A stretch of 58,965 nucleotides of DNA from Porphyromonadaceae bacterium (GCA_007280905.1 QYQM01000109.1:1-58965); one strand, 5' to 3'. Shown: positions 22,361 through 32,326, counted from the first letter of the stretch. Notes: generated by a model from the sequence alone, not told the origin. A program made the numbers and translations.

Positions 22361-24343
22361 TTATTCTATTCCTCCGGCGATATTTTTTTTGTTCTGAGGT
22401 AATCGCTTAAGTACCGGTTTACTATTGACTGGAAGTACTAATGGAACTACTTCAATCATGACATTACTTGAATCCAGTCCATAAGCTTTAACATCCGACA
22501 ATGCCATTTTAGATAAAAAGGTATAATTATCCATAACGAACTGTTCAATACCAGGAAAATCAAAATCGTAATTCTGAACCCTATGGATGAGGATAAACCT
22601 GAAATCAGCAGCAATATCATGCTTTCTTAGTGATGGATATTTTGATACAAGATCGACTTCCTTTTGCTTGGCCATATCACGGAGTACCTCCATAAAGAAA
22701 AGATTAATCCTTGGCTGAACTTTAAACCCAAGACGGAATTCAACACGGATCAATACATCCGGAATCAGGTGATCAACCGAATATTCCAAAGTGTGCGGAT
22801 CATCGCAAATATGAACATGAAGCAGCCAATAGGTATTGGCTCGCTTTGGACTTTTATTTAATATTGAGTAAATGACCTTGGCTTCCACATCTGTTCCTTT
22901 ATCTGCACGGGTCAGATAAACCAGGTTAGTTGAATACTTCGGGATGGTTTCATCCGAGCTGAGATCCACCAGCTGCTCGTAATAATCCGCTAAGTGGACA
23001 AACCGTGTAAAACGGTTTTTAATCCTGCGGGACCGGAACCAGATAAACATCACATAGGCAATTATCCCGGCCAGTAAAATGGTAAACCATCCCCCGTGAA
23101 TAAATTTCATCAGATTGGCTGCCAGAAATGAACCTTCAATTACCAGGTAGGTTCCCACAAACAGAACCAAAAGGTACTTAGGGAGATGCATCCTGATTAA
23201 GTAAAAAGTCATCAATAAAGTTGTCATCAACATGGTTATTGATATGGCCAGCCCATAGGCTGCCTCCATGTTTGACGAAGTCCGGAACATCAGCACCACA
23301 ATAACGCAGGCAGTAAAAAGCATCCAGTTTACTGAAGAGATGTACATCTGGCCTTTGATAGTGGTAGGATAATTAATTTTCAGTTTTGGCCAGAAATTTA
23401 ATGAAATAGCCTCACTGACAATCGTATAGGATCCACTTATCATTGCCTGGCTGGCAATGATCGCTGCTGCAGTGGAAATCAGAACACCGAATGGAAGGAA
23501 CCATTGTGGCATAATAGCAAAGAAGGGATTGGTGAGTGAAGCTGGCGATGCGCTCTGTGTAAGTACCCATGCAGCCTGACCCATATAATTGATGATCAGA
23601 GTTGTTTTAACGAATAACCAACTGATCCGGATATTCCTATATCCGCAATGTCCAAGATCGGAATAAAGGGCTTCGGCACCCGTGGTAACCAGGAAAACCG
23701 CTCCAAGAAGAATAAATCCCCCCGGATGAAAAGCAAGCAGTTTAATCGCGTAAACAGGGTTGAATGCTTTCAGGATTATTGGCATTTTTATCAAATAGGG
23801 CAATCCAAGGCATGCCAGGGTGAGAAACCAAACCAGCATAATCGGACCGAATGATTTACCGATTGTGGCAGTACCAAATTTTTGAATCAAAAATATAGCT
23901 GTGATAATCCCAATGGCGATTGGTAAAATTGATAGTTTCGGAAAACTCAGTTTGAGACCCTCGACTGCAGAAACCACTGTAATAGAAGGTGTTATTACCC
24001 CATCGGCCAACAATGCGCTCGCTCCGATAATGGCAAAGATAAACAGGTATTTTCTCTTTTTCCTGACTAAAGCATAAAGGGCCATGATCCCCCCTTCTCC
24101 ATTGTTATCCGCACGCATGGTTATAAAAACATACTTGATCGTCGTTTGCAAGGTCAGTGTCCAGATTAAACAGGAAACGGCTCCAAGTATAAAGTCTATG
24201 TCGATATGTCCACCTGATCCCAAAACAATGGCTTTCATAACATATAGTGGGGAGGTACCAAGGTCGCCGAAAACAATCCCAAGGGTAATGATCAGACCAG
24301 TAAGACTAATTGTTTTATTAGCAATTATTTTCGCGGGTTTCAT
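22361..24343 (-). CDS. kup: Kup-family potassium uptake protein
   Basis: 660 aa, about the normal Kup length. The N-terminus has the family signature LGIVFGDLGTSPLYV (residues about 21-35). About 12 membrane segments span residues 14-440, and the C-terminal cytoplasmic region covers about 450-660. Kup transporters import K+ by proton symport across the inner membrane. It lies upstream of the KdpD/KdpE-like pair on the same strand with a 146-bp gap, suggesting a potassium-homeostasis unit. The -7-like element 24361-24368 and the TATAAAG array 24390-24428 form its probable control region. Confidence 0.92.
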   Translation of the reverse strand: MKPAKIIANKTISLTGLIITLGIVFGDLGTSPLYVMKAIVLGSGGHIDIDFILGAVSCLIWTLTLQTTIKYVFITMRADNNGEGGIMALYALVRKKRKYLFIFAIIGASALLADGVITPSITVVSAVEGLKLSFPKLSILPIAIGIITAIFLIQKFGTATIGKSFGPIMLVWFLTLACLGLPYLIKMPIILKAFNPVYAIKLLAFHPGGFILLGAVFLVTTGAEALYSDLGHCGYRNIRISWLFVKTTLIINYMGQAAWVLTQSASPASLTNPFFAIMPQWFLPFGVLISTAAAIIASQAMISGSYTIVSEAISLNFWPKLKINYPTTIKGQMYISSVNWMLFTACVIVVLMFRTSSNMEAAYGLAISITMLMTTLLMTFYLIRMHLPKYLLVLFVGTYLVIEGSFLAANLMKFIHGGWFTILLAGIIAYVMFIWFRSRRIKNRFTRFVHLADYYEQLVDLSSDETIPKYSTNLVYLTRADKGTDVEAKVIYSILNKSPKRANTYWLLHVHICDDPHTLEYSVDHLIPDVLIRVEFRLGFKVQPRINLFFMEVLRDMAKQKEVDLVSKYPSLRKHDIAADFRFILIHRVQNYDFDFPGIEQFVMDNYTFLSKMALSDVKAYGLDSSNVMIEVVPLVLPVNSKPVLKRLPQNKKNIAGGIE

Positions 24344-24360
24344 GCTAAAGATTAAACCTG

Positions 24361-24368
24361 CAAAAGTA
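24361..24368 (-). promoter_or_regulatory. -7 promoter element of kup
   Basis: Minus-strand TACTTTTG matches TAnnTTTG, 18 bp upstream of the kup start. The -33 position has no TTTG and is instead occupied by the first TATAAAG repeat, as expected for an activator-dependent promoter. Confidence 0.45.
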
Positions 24369-24389
24369 ACCAGCTGGATATTTGCCCAA

Positions 24390-24428
24390 TATAAAGAATC
24401 GATTAGTGGATATAAAGATTTTATAAAG
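24390..24428 (-). promoter_or_regulatory. Three exact TATAAAG direct repeats upstream of kup
   Basis: TATAAAG at 24390-24396, 24411-24417 and 24422-24428 (plus-strand reading; CTTTATA in the kup direction). Spacings of 21 and 11 bp put all three on one helix face. The array begins 47 bp upstream of the kup ATG. A degenerate copy with identical spacing precedes the kdpD-like gene. Confidence 0.6.
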
Positions 24429-24476
24429 CCGAAATGACTTGTTTGGCAAGTAGGTAAGTTGATCTGGGGTAATTAA

Positions 24477-24638
24477 AGTTGTCATCTTTAATACAAAGAG
24501 TTGACAACTATTTTTAACTTATTGATTTTCTATAAGTTTGAATTTTTGGAATTCAGAATTCCGTTGCTATACTTTTGTTATCTATGTACTTACAATGTCT
24601 TTGTAAAAAGATGACAACTCTATAAAGTTGGCAACTCT
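24477..24638. repeat. MITE-like block with 13-bp inverted arms
   Basis: AGTTGTCATCTTT (24477-24489) pairs perfectly with AAAGATGACAACT (24607-24619), 117 bp apart. Inside lies AGAGTTGACAACT (24497-24509). The right end carries AAAGTTGGCAACTCT (24624-24638), also present at 20010-20024. No coding frame is seen. Part of the block is the leader of the glycosidase-like gene at 24646. Confidence 0.45.
24545..24577 (+). promoter_or_regulatory. Possible promoter of the large glycosidase-like gene
   Basis: TTTG (24545-24548) and TACTTTTG (24570-24577) fit both Bacteroidota elements, but with a 21-base spacer rather than 19, so the call is weak. Confidence 0.3.
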
Positions 24639-24645
24639 ATTTAAA

Positions 24646-27612
24646 ATGAAAAAAGTGATCGGTCTCTTCATAGGTATTGCCCTAAGCTTCACCCTGCTCC
24701 CAGGGCAAATCCCAACCTGGACCACTCCTGGTAAACCCTGGCCCGAATCCTTTGGCAGCCAGAGGGCTGTCATCGAAATCAGCAAACCGGCTGCCTTAGT
24801 TGAGGTAGATCTTCTTTGGCGCCGGCATGACCGTAATCCCGAAGAACGGCGATTCCTGTTGATCGAAGCATCATCAGGCGACACCATAAAAAATATTACC
24901 CGGCTGGAAGTAAATGCCGAACATTGCTACCTTCGGTTCGGACCGGTTGCCAAACCCGGCATCTACTATTTCTATTATTTGCCATTTAATGTTGTTGAAG
25001 GCTGGGGATATTATGGAAAGAGCTATCTGAAACAGGAACCCGCAGCAGATCCGGCCTGGCTTAGGCAAAATTCGCCTGAAAAGGTACTGAAGGCAAAGAT
25101 CATCCGCATTGAATGCCGGACCTCATTCGATACCTTTTATCGCATGGAAATCATTGCAACCGGTCCCGAGAAATCGGCCTTCTTGAAAAAGTTTACGGAT
25201 TCTGTTCTGTACTTTACCGAAGGCCGCGATAACCCCATAAGGATGAAAGATGAGATTCCCCTGAAATGGTTACTGTCGGGCCCTTCAAATAGGTTTACCG
25301 GCAGTGCCCTTCAAAATGAATATTATGCCTTCCAGATTGGTGTTTTTGCATCTGCAAAGGATATTGAGGAGCTCGAAGTTAAAGCCGAAAACCTTATGTT
25401 TTCGGGAAAATCCGGTGAACCGGAAATCAACCTCACCTGTTTCAATACCCAGGGAGTTGACCCCTATGGAACATCTTTCACTAAAAAGCTCAACATTCAG
25501 GAGGGCAGAGTGCAGGCTCTATGGATTGGGGCCGATGTTCCGGAAAATGTGACACCCGGGAAATACGCCGGACACATTAGGATCATTGGGAAAAATATCC
25601 CGGAAAAAAAGATTTCAGTTACCCTCGAGGTTACCGGCCAGATGATCGCGGATCGCGGCGATAGTGAACCCTGGCGGCATTCCCGGCTCCGCTGGCTTAA
25701 TTCTGCTGCCGGATCCGACGGCAATCCGGTTCCTCCTTATCTTCCGATAAAGCAAACATCCGACAACAATTTCCAGGTGGCTGGCCATGTGGTCAGACTC
25801 GCAAAAACCGGGCTGCCTGAAACGATTCGGCACCAAGGAGCCAATCTGCTCGCCGCGCCTGTAACATTGACTATTGAAAACCCTGACGGTACGGCCAATT
25901 TCCCGGTTTCAGTAACCCGTACTAATCTCACGGATGGGAAATACACACAAATTGCAGTGGCTGTTTCGGTAAATCTACAGGCCAGCTATCTGGTCTGGAT
26001 GGATTATGATGGCTATCTGAAAACTCTGGTAACTTTTAAAAATCTATCCAAAAGCAAACCGATAGCCATTAAGGATATCCGATTGACGATTCCGATGGTC
26101 GCCGGAAAAGCAAAATATATGATCGGGATGGGCCTGCCAGGATGTGCGGTTCCTCCCGCTCATGAATCAAAATGGGAAGGCCCTTCCGATAGTTTTTGGA
26201 TCGGTGATGTCGATGGCGGCATCTGGTGCGAACTCCGCGGAAGTAGCTACCACGGTCCCTTGCTGAACCTATACCACCCCGCGCCGCCTGAAAGCTGGAA
26301 CAACCAGGGAAAAGGCGGATTCCGGATCGTCCGCGATAATAACCAGGTAACGGCCCAGGTCTATTCAGGTGAGCGGACATTGAACCCGGGTGATTCCATT
26401 CAGTTCGACTGGGCCATGCTGATTACCCCGGTTAAAGAGCTGAACCCCGCGAGTCAGTTCACCAACCGTTACTACCATCACGGAGGAAAGCCGGCTCCCG
26501 GACAGGAAGATTTTGATGCGGGAGTAAAAATCATCAATATCCATCATGCCAATGAATATAACCCGTTTATCAATTATCCCTTTATCGCGGTTAAGGAGAT
26601 GCGGTCGTTCATCGATTCCATCCATGCCCTCGGCAAAAAAGTGAAAATCTATTATACCGTAAGGGAACTCACCAATCATGTTACGGAAATATGGGCTCTC
26701 CGGAGTCTGGGCTATGAGATACTCGACAATGGCCGCGGGGGAGGATATCCCTGGCTGAGAGAACATCTGGTGGATGGATACATGCCGCAATGGTATCAGC
26801 ATTTCCCGGATGGACGGGTAGATGCATCGGTACTCAGTGCCCCGGGAGATTCACGCTGGCTCAACTATTACATTGAAGGGTTGGCCTGGCTGGTCAGAAA
26901 TGTGGATATCGATGGATTGTATCTGGATGATGTCACTTACGACCGCCGGATTCTTCAGCGCATGCGGTCAGTGATGGCCCATATTAAGCCGGGTTGTATC
27001 ATTGATTTACATTCGAATACCGGTTTCTCCATTGGCCCGGCCAACCAGTACACCGAGTTCTTTCCCTATATTGATAAACTCTGGTTCGGCGAAAGCTTTC
27101 AGTACGATAAGATGTCGCCCGAGAACTGGCTCGTTGAGGTATCCGGAATTCCTTTTGGATTGATGGGCGATATGCTCCAGGGCGGAGGCAACCGCTGGCT
27201 CGGAATAGTTTTCGGAATGACGGTCAGATATCCATGGACCTCCGAAGGTGTATTGTGCGATCCCCGGCCGGTCTGGAAAATTTGGGATGAATTTAAAATA
27301 CAGGATTCAAAAATGATGGGATTCTGGGAAACCGGATGCCCGGTACAAACCGATATGACTGAGGTAAAAGCAACAGTCTATGTCAGACCGGGAAAAGTTT
27401 TGCTCTCCCTGGGAAATTTCAGCGATAAAACTCAGAAAGTTAAGCTCTTGATCGACTGGAAGGCGCTTGGTCTTAATCCAGATAAATGCAGAATCTATGC
27501 TCCCGAAATTGAAAACTTTCAGCCGGCAAGAACCATTTATCCGAACGATACGATCCCGGTGGAAGCGAGAAAGGGATGGCTGATCTTTCTGGAAAATCGT
27601 AGGGACGCATAA
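24646..27612 (+). CDS. Large secreted glycoside-hydrolase-like protein (DUF6067-type)
   Basis: About 988 aa. The ATG at 24646 is chosen over the TTG at 24628 because a signal peptide follows immediately (MKKVIGLFIGIALSFTLLPG). Residues about 20-330 are beta-rich, residues about 340-620 resemble a sugar-binding beta-sandwich, and residues about 650-900 look like a TIM barrel: FIDSIHALGKKVKIYYTVRE, then NVDIDGLYLDDVTYDR with the Asp pair expected of an alpha-amylase-like barrel. The C-terminal region is a beta-domain. The best family guess is DUF6067/GH123-related; the substrate is unknown. The final codons RRDA-stop are supplied by a palindromic repeat, so the native C-terminus has probably been altered. 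Confidence 0.65.
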   Translation: MKKVIGLFIGIALSFTLLPGQIPTWTTPGKPWPESFGSQRAVIEISKPAALVEVDLLWRRHDRNPEERRFLLIEASSGDTIKNITRLEVNAEHCYLRFGPVAKPGIYYFYYLPFNVVEGWGYYGKSYLKQEPAADPAWLRQNSPEKVLKAKIIRIECRTSFDTFYRMEIIATGPEKSAFLKKFTDSVLYFTEGRDNPIRMKDEIPLKWLLSGPSNRFTGSALQNEYYAFQIGVFASAKDIEELEVKAENLMFSGKSGEPEINLTCFNTQGVDPYGTSFTKKLNIQEGRVQALWIGADVPENVTPGKYAGHIRIIGKNIPEKKISVTLEVTGQMIADRGDSEPWRHSRLRWLNSAAGSDGNPVPPYLPIKQTSDNNFQVAGHVVRLAKTGLPETIRHQGANLLAAPVTLTIENPDGTANFPVSVTRTNLTDGKYTQIAVAVSVNLQASYLVWMDYDGYLKTLVTFKNLSKSKPIAIKDIRLTIPMVAGKAKYMIGMGLPGCAVPPAHESKWEGPSDSFWIGDVDGGIWCELRGSSYHGPLLNLYHPAPPESWNNQGKGGFRIVRDNNQVTAQVYSGERTLNPGDSIQFDWAMLITPVKELNPASQFTNRYYHHGGKPAPGQEDFDAGVKIINIHHANEYNPFINYPFIAVKEMRSFIDSIHALGKKVKIYYTVRELTNHVTEIWALRSLGYEILDNGRGGGYPWLREHLVDGYMPQWYQHFPDGRVDASVLSAPGDSRWLNYYIEGLAWLVRNVDIDGLYLDDVTYDRRILQRMRSVMAHIKPGCIIDLHSNTGFSIGPANQYTEFFPYIDKLWFGESFQYDKMSPENWLVEVSGIPFGLMGDMLQGGGNRWLGIVFGMTVRYPWTSEGVLCDPRPVWKIWDEFKIQDSKMMGFWETGCPVQTDMTEVKATVYVRPGKVLLSLGNFSDKTQKVKLLIDWKALGLNPDKCRIYAPEIENFQPARTIYPNDTIPVEARKGWLIFLENRRDA

Positions 27613-27650
27613 TTGCGTCCTTTGGAAAGACGCAATTATGCGTCCCTACG
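27598..27650. repeat. Long GTAGGGACG palindrome overlapping a gene end
   Basis: Perfect 22-bp arms (27598-27619 and 27629-27650) around a 9-base loop. The left arm begins CGTAGGGACGCATAA and encodes R-R-D-A-stop at the end of the upstream protein. The stem is strong enough to act as a transcript end, but there is no T tract. Confidence 0.8.
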
Positions 27651-27707
27651 CAATGTTGTTAATATCCGTGTTAACAACTCTTCCGCCCCCCTCCCGACTC
27701 CCTTTTG

Positions 27708-27715
27708 TATCTTTG
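27708..27715 (+). promoter_or_regulatory. -7 promoter element of parE
   Basis: TATCTTTG matches TAnnTTTG exactly and ends 7 bp before the parE ATG at 27723, so the transcript would be nearly leaderless. No -33 TTTG is seen at the right distance. Confidence 0.5.
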
Positions 27716-27722
27716 AACACTT

Positions 27723-29573
27723 ATGTCAAACGACCTCATTGAATCCTATTCCGAAGAGTCGATCAAGACCCTTGAACCGAAAGAACATATCCGGCTCAGG
27801 CCTGGTATGTACATCGGTAAACTGGGCGACGGTTCGGCACATGATGATGGAATATACGTCCTTCTGAAGGAAGTTATCGATAATTCCATCGATGAATTCA
27901 TGATGGGAAACGGAAAATCCCTCGAGATCTCGATCGACGATAAACTCGTGCGAATCCGTGACCATGGCCGTGGGATCCCGCTCGGAAAGCTGGTAGACGC
28001 CGTGGCAAAAATGAACACCGGCGCGAAATACGATTCAAAGGTTTTTAAGAAATCAGTCGGACTGAACGGCGTCGGACTCAAGGCGGTGAATGCCCTCACA
28101 AGCGAATTCCTGATCCGGTCATACCGCGAAGGTCAGTTCAAGGAAGCCCTTTTCAACAAAGGAACACTCATCGAGGAAAAAGATCTTCAACCTACTTCCG
28201 AAGACAGCGGTGTGGAAGTCATTTTCAAACCCGATCGTGAAATTTTCGGGCATTACCGGTACCTGAACGACTATGTATCGACGATGCTGAAAAACTATGC
28301 CTTCCTGAATGCCGGCCTTGTGGTCCATTTCAATGGTGAGAAATATGTTTCAAAAAACGGCCTTCTCGACCTGCTTCAGTCGAAAATGACCGAAGAGGGC
28401 CTCTACCCGATCATCCACCTGCGCGAGGAAGATATCGAAGTAGCCATCACCCATGGTGATCAATACGGCGAAGAGTATTATAGTTTTGTCAACGGACAGC
28501 ATACCATACAGGGTGGAACGCACCTGATAGCCTTCCGCGAAGCCCTGGTTAAAACGGTCAGGGACTATTACAAGAAAGAGTTCGAACCTTCCGATATCCG
28601 CACTTCCGTTATTGCGGCAGTCAGCATTAAAGTTGAGGAACCGATCTTTGAATCCCAGACAAAAACCAAGCTTGGATCTAAAGATATCGGCCCCAATGGT
28701 CCCTCAGTCCGCAATTTTATTCACGATTTCCTTGGAAAACATCTTGATAATTACCTTCATAAACATCCTGAAACCGCTGAAATACTGCTTCGGAGAATAC
28801 TCGACTCGGAGAAGGAACGCAAGGCAATTTCCGGCATTCAAAAACTGGCTCGCGACCGGGCCAAGAAATCTTCCCTTCACAATAAAAAGCTGCGGGATTG
28901 CCGTGCGCACTATAATTCCCAGCATGAGCAGCGGCTCGAAACCAGCATATTTATTACCGAGGGAGATTCGGCCAGCGGATCGATCACCAAATCCCGGAAT
29001 GTCAATACTCAGGCAGTTTTCAGTCTGAAAGGCAAACCGAAGAATACCTACGGTGAAACGAAAAAACTGGTGTATGAAAATGAGGAATTCAACCTCCTCC
29101 AGGCTGCCCTCAACATCGAAGAGGGAATTGATGACCTGCGCTACAATAATGTAATTATTGCAACGGATGCCGATGTCGATGGAATGCATATCCGCCTGCT
29201 CCTCATTACTTTCTTTCTCGAATTCTTTCCTGATCTGATCAAGCAGGGACATCTGTATATCCTGCAAACCCCGCTGTTCCGGTGCAGAAATACCAAGCAA
29301 ACCTTTTATTGCTATTCTGAAGACGAAAAGCTCCGGGCAATTAAAAAACTATCCGGAAAGCCCGAAATCACCCGTTTTAAAGGTCTTGGTGAAATTTCCC
29401 CGGATGAATTCAAACACTTTATCGGGCCTGAAATGCGCCTCGAACCGGTACTCCTGAAAAAAGAAGACAATGTGGAGGGGATGCTGGAGTTTTATATGGG
29501 GAAAAACACACCCGAACGGCAGGATTTTATTATCGGAAACCTTCGGATCGAAGAAGACAAGGTTTTTGAATAG
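27723..29573 (+). CDS. parE: Type IIA topoisomerase subunit B (topoisomerase IV ParE-like)
   Basis: 616 aa. The GHKL ATPase domain has EVIDNSIDE and DHGRGIPLG, and [13 protein letters not shown] as the ATP-lid glycines. The transducer domain follows. The TOPRIM region has EGDSASG and [10 protein letters not shown], the Mg2+-binding Asp residues. The length of about 620 aa and the immediately following A subunit fit the Bacteroidota topoisomerase IV pair rather than gyrase. It acts with ParC (11 bp downstream) to decatenate daughter chromosomes. Confidence 0.9.
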   Translation: MSNDLIESYSEESIKTLEPKEHIRLRPGMYIGKLGDGSAHDDGIYVLLKEVIDNSIDEFMMGNGKSLEISIDDKLVRIRDHGRGIPLGKLVDAVAKMNTGAKYDSKVFKKSVGLNGVGLKAVNALTSEFLIRSYREGQFKEALFNKGTLIEEKDLQPTSEDSGVEVIFKPDREIFGHYRYLNDYVSTMLKNYAFLNAGLVVHFNGEKYVSKNGLLDLLQSKMTEEGLYPIIHLREEDIEVAITHGDQYGEEYYSFVNGQHTIQGGTHLIAFREALVKTVRDYYKKEFEPSDIRTSVIAAVSIKVEEPIFESQTKTKLGSKDIGPNGPSVRNFIHDFLGKHLDNYLHKHPETAEILLRRILDSEKERKAISGIQKLARDRAKKSSLHNKKLRDCRAHYNSQHEQRLETSIFITEGDSASGSITKSRNVNTQAVFSLKGKPKNTYGETKKLVYENEEFNLLQAALNIEEGIDDLRYNNVIIATDADVDGMHIRLLLITFFLEFFPDLIKQGHLYILQTPLFRCRNTKQTFYCYSEDEKLRAIKKLSGKPEITRFKGLGEISPDEFKHFIGPEMRLEPVLLKKEDNVEGMLEFYMGKNTPERQDFIIGNLRIEEDKVFE

Positions 29574-29584
29574 GTACTGAAAAT

Positions 29585-32326
29585 ATGAACGAGGAGCCAA
29601 TTAACGATACTGAACTGAACGGGCAACCCGATCCGCAGGAAAACGGAAACGGCCGCAAGCACGACATTACCCACCTCCCGGGTATGTACGAGAACTGGTT
29701 TCTGGAATATGCATCCTACGTAATTCTGGAAAGAGCTGTGCCATACCTGTACGATGGCCTCAAACCTGTGCAGCGGCGAATTCTCTATTCCATGCGCCGT
29801 TTGGAAGACGGCCGGTATAACAAGGTGGCCAATATCATCGGCCATACCATGCAATTCCATCCCCACGGCGATGTTTCCATCGGTGATGCACTGGTGCAAT
29901 TGGGTCAGAAAGACCTCCTCATCGATTGCCAGGGAAACTGGGGAAACGTCCTTACGGGGGACAATGCCGCAGCTTCCAGATATATCGAGGCACGATTATC
30001 CAAATTCGCCCTCGAAGTAGTATTTAACCCGAAAACCACGCAATGGAAATCCTCCTACGATGGTCGTAACAAGGAGCCAATCTATCTCCCGGTAAAATTC
30101 CCGCTTTTGCCCGCTATGGGTGTCGAAGGGATTGCAGTCGGGCTCGCCTCAAAGGTCCTGCCGCATAACTTTAACGAACTGATCGATGCATCTATAGCGT
30201 GCCTTAAAAATCAGCCTTTTGTTCTGCTGCCGGATTTCCCGACGGGCGGGATGGCCGACTGTTCGAAATATAATGATGGACAGCGGGGAGGAAAAGTGAG
30301 AATTCGCGCCCGGATCAATAAGTTCGACAAAAAAACCCTGGTTATTAACGAGATACCTTACGGAAAAACAACCAGTACCCTCATCGATTCCATCCTGCTG
30401 GCCAACGAAAAAGGAAAAATCAAGATCCGGAAAATCGATGATAATACCGCCGGAGCGGTTGAAGTCCTGATTCACCTCACACCCGGAGTCTCACCCGATA
30501 AAACCATCGATGCCCTTTATGCTTTTACGGATTGCGAAGTTCCGATTTCCCCCAACACCTGCGTGATCAATGACGGAAAGCCAGTGTTCCTCGGAGTATC
30601 TGATATCCTAAAGATCTCAACAGCAAACACCGTTGAGCTGCTCCGACAGGAACTGCTGATCCGTAAGGTAGAACTCGAAAGCGAATGGCATGCCTGTTCA
30701 CTGGAAAAGATCTTCATCGAAAACCGCATCTATATCACCATTGAAAACTGTGAAACCTGGGAAGATGTTCTGAAAACGATCGATAAGGGACTCGAACCCT
30801 TCAAGAGTATTCTTATCCGGCCGGTGACCGAAGAGGATCTGGTTATGCTTACCGAACTTAAGATCAAGAGGATATCAAAATATGATGCCAAACGTGCTCA
30901 GGAACAAATCGCTGCCATCGAGAAAGAATTGACCACCGTTACCCATCACCTTGAAAACCTCATTGTTTATGCCATCCACTATTTCGAAAATCTCAAGAAA
31001 AAATACGGGGCTGATTACCCGCGGAAAACGGAAATCAGGAGTTTTGATACCATCGAAGCCTCCAAAGTGGTGGTTGCCAACGAAAAATTATACGCAAACT
31101 TCGAAGAAGGATTCATTGGTACCTCTTTGAAAAAAGACACCTATCTGTTTGATTGCTCTGATATTGACGATATCATTATTTTCCGAAAGGACGGGAACTT
31201 TGTGGTAACAAAAGTCTCGACCAAGGCATTTGTCGGGAAAAACATCCTGCACATCGCCCTATTCAACAAAAACAACGAACGAACCATCTTCAATGTCGTT
31301 TACCGGGATGGGAAAGCCGGGTTTAGTTATGCAAAAAGATTTGCCGTTAAAGGCATTACACGCGATAAAGAGTACGACATCTCCCAAGGCAAAGAAGGGT
31401 CTAAAATCCAATACTTTACAGAAAACCCCAATGGTGAATCCGAGGTGATCCACGTAGCACTAAAACCGAAACCCAAACTGAAGAAACCGGTATTTGATTT
31501 CGATTTCGGCACCCTGGCCATAAAGAACCGAAATGCCATGGGGAATATCGTTTCAAAGCATACCCTGATCAAAATATCTCTCAAGGAAAAAGGAACCTCA
31601 ACACTGGGTGGTCTGAAGATATGGTTCGATAACAGCGTCAACCGGCTCAATACCGAAGCCCGCGGGCAATACCTGGGTGAATTCGATGGTGAAGACCAGA
31701 TCCTTGTTATCCTGGCGGATGGGCAGTTCCGGCTCAGTAATTATGACATTACAAACCATTTCGAAGAGAATATCATCCGGATTGAAAAATTCAATCCTTT
31801 TAGTGTATTCTCGGTTATACTGTTCGACGCTGAGCAGAAATTCCATTACCTGAAGCGGTTCCAAATCGAATCCGATACCCCGGAAAATAAACTGAACCGG
31901 ATGATCGGCGAACATCCCGATTCCCGGATGTTGAATATCAGCGACCAGCTTCTTCCGCGATACGAAATCCGTTTCGGCGGAAAGCATAACCTGCGTCCTT
32001 CGGAAATCATTGATGCTGCGGAATTTATCGGTCTGAAAAGTTTTAAAGCCAAAGGAAAACGCCTCACTACGTTTGAGGTCGATACCATCACCGAAATCGA
32101 TCCGATCGAAGCCAACGACAAGGCCCTGCTGAAATACTACGGAACCGAGTACGCAGAAATCCTCGGGATAATAGAAGAAGCGGAAGAAATCGAAAAGAAC
32201 GAGAAGAGCGAAAAGAGCGATCTTGACGATCTTGATGTTCTTAACCCTCTTTACGATGCTCCCGATTCTCCCGTCTCTGCCGTTCCTGACGTTGAAGGCA
32301 ACGGCCAATTTACCCTCGGATGGTAA
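29585..32326 (+). CDS. parC: Type IIA topoisomerase subunit A (topoisomerase IV ParC-like)
   Basis: 913 aa. The N-terminal breakage-reunion domain has YASYVILERAVPYLYDGLKPVQRR and the catalytic tyrosine Y133 in AAASRYIEARL. A coiled-coil region lies about 430-470 (KRAQEQIAAIEKELTTVTHHL), and the C-terminal beta-pinwheel-like domain about 500-840. The last 60 residues are acidic and Ser/Pro-rich (EEAEEIEKNEKSEKSDLDD). The gene overlaps aroK by 7 bp (ATGGTAA), indicating coupling. Confidence 0.9.
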   Translation: MNEEPINDTELNGQPDPQENGNGRKHDITHLPGMYENWFLEYASYVILERAVPYLYDGLKPVQRRILYSMRRLEDGRYNKVANIIGHTMQFHPHGDVSIGDALVQLGQKDLLIDCQGNWGNVLTGDNAAASRYIEARLSKFALEVVFNPKTTQWKSSYDGRNKEPIYLPVKFPLLPAMGVEGIAVGLASKVLPHNFNELIDASIACLKNQPFVLLPDFPTGGMADCSKYNDGQRGGKVRIRARINKFDKKTLVINEIPYGKTTSTLIDSILLANEKGKIKIRKIDDNTAGAVEVLIHLTPGVSPDKTIDALYAFTDCEVPISPNTCVINDGKPVFLGVSDILKISTANTVELLRQELLIRKVELESEWHACSLEKIFIENRIYITIENCETWEDVLKTIDKGLEPFKSILIRPVTEEDLVMLTELKIKRISKYDAKRAQEQIAAIEKELTTVTHHLENLIVYAIHYFENLKKKYGADYPRKTEIRSFDTIEASKVVVANEKLYANFEEGFIGTSLKKDTYLFDCSDIDDIIIFRKDGNFVVTKVSTKAFVGKNILHIALFNKNNERTIFNVVYRDGKAGFSYAKRFAVKGITRDKEYDISQGKEGSKIQYFTENPNGESEVIHVALKPKPKLKKPVFDFDFGTLAIKNRNAMGNIVSKHTLIKISLKEKGTSTLGGLKIWFDNSVNRLNTEARGQYLGEFDGEDQILVILADGQFRLSNYDITNHFEENIIRIEKFNPFSVFSVILFDAEQKFHYLKRFQIESDTPENKLNRMIGEHPDSRMLNISDQLLPRYEIRFGGKHNLRPSEIIDAAEFIGLKSFKAKGKRLTTFEVDTITEIDPIEANDKALLKYYGTEYAEILGIIEEAEEIEKNEKSEKSDLDDLDVLNPLYDAPDSPVSAVPDVEGNGQFTLGW

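Noticed and set aside
20721-24343. A classical Kdp ATPase operon
   Set aside because: No KdpA, KdpB or KdpC sequence is present; the transporter is Kup.
31598-32308. 236-aa minus-strand frame
   Set aside because: Antisense to the 3' part of parC and made of Phe/Asp-rich mirror sequence.
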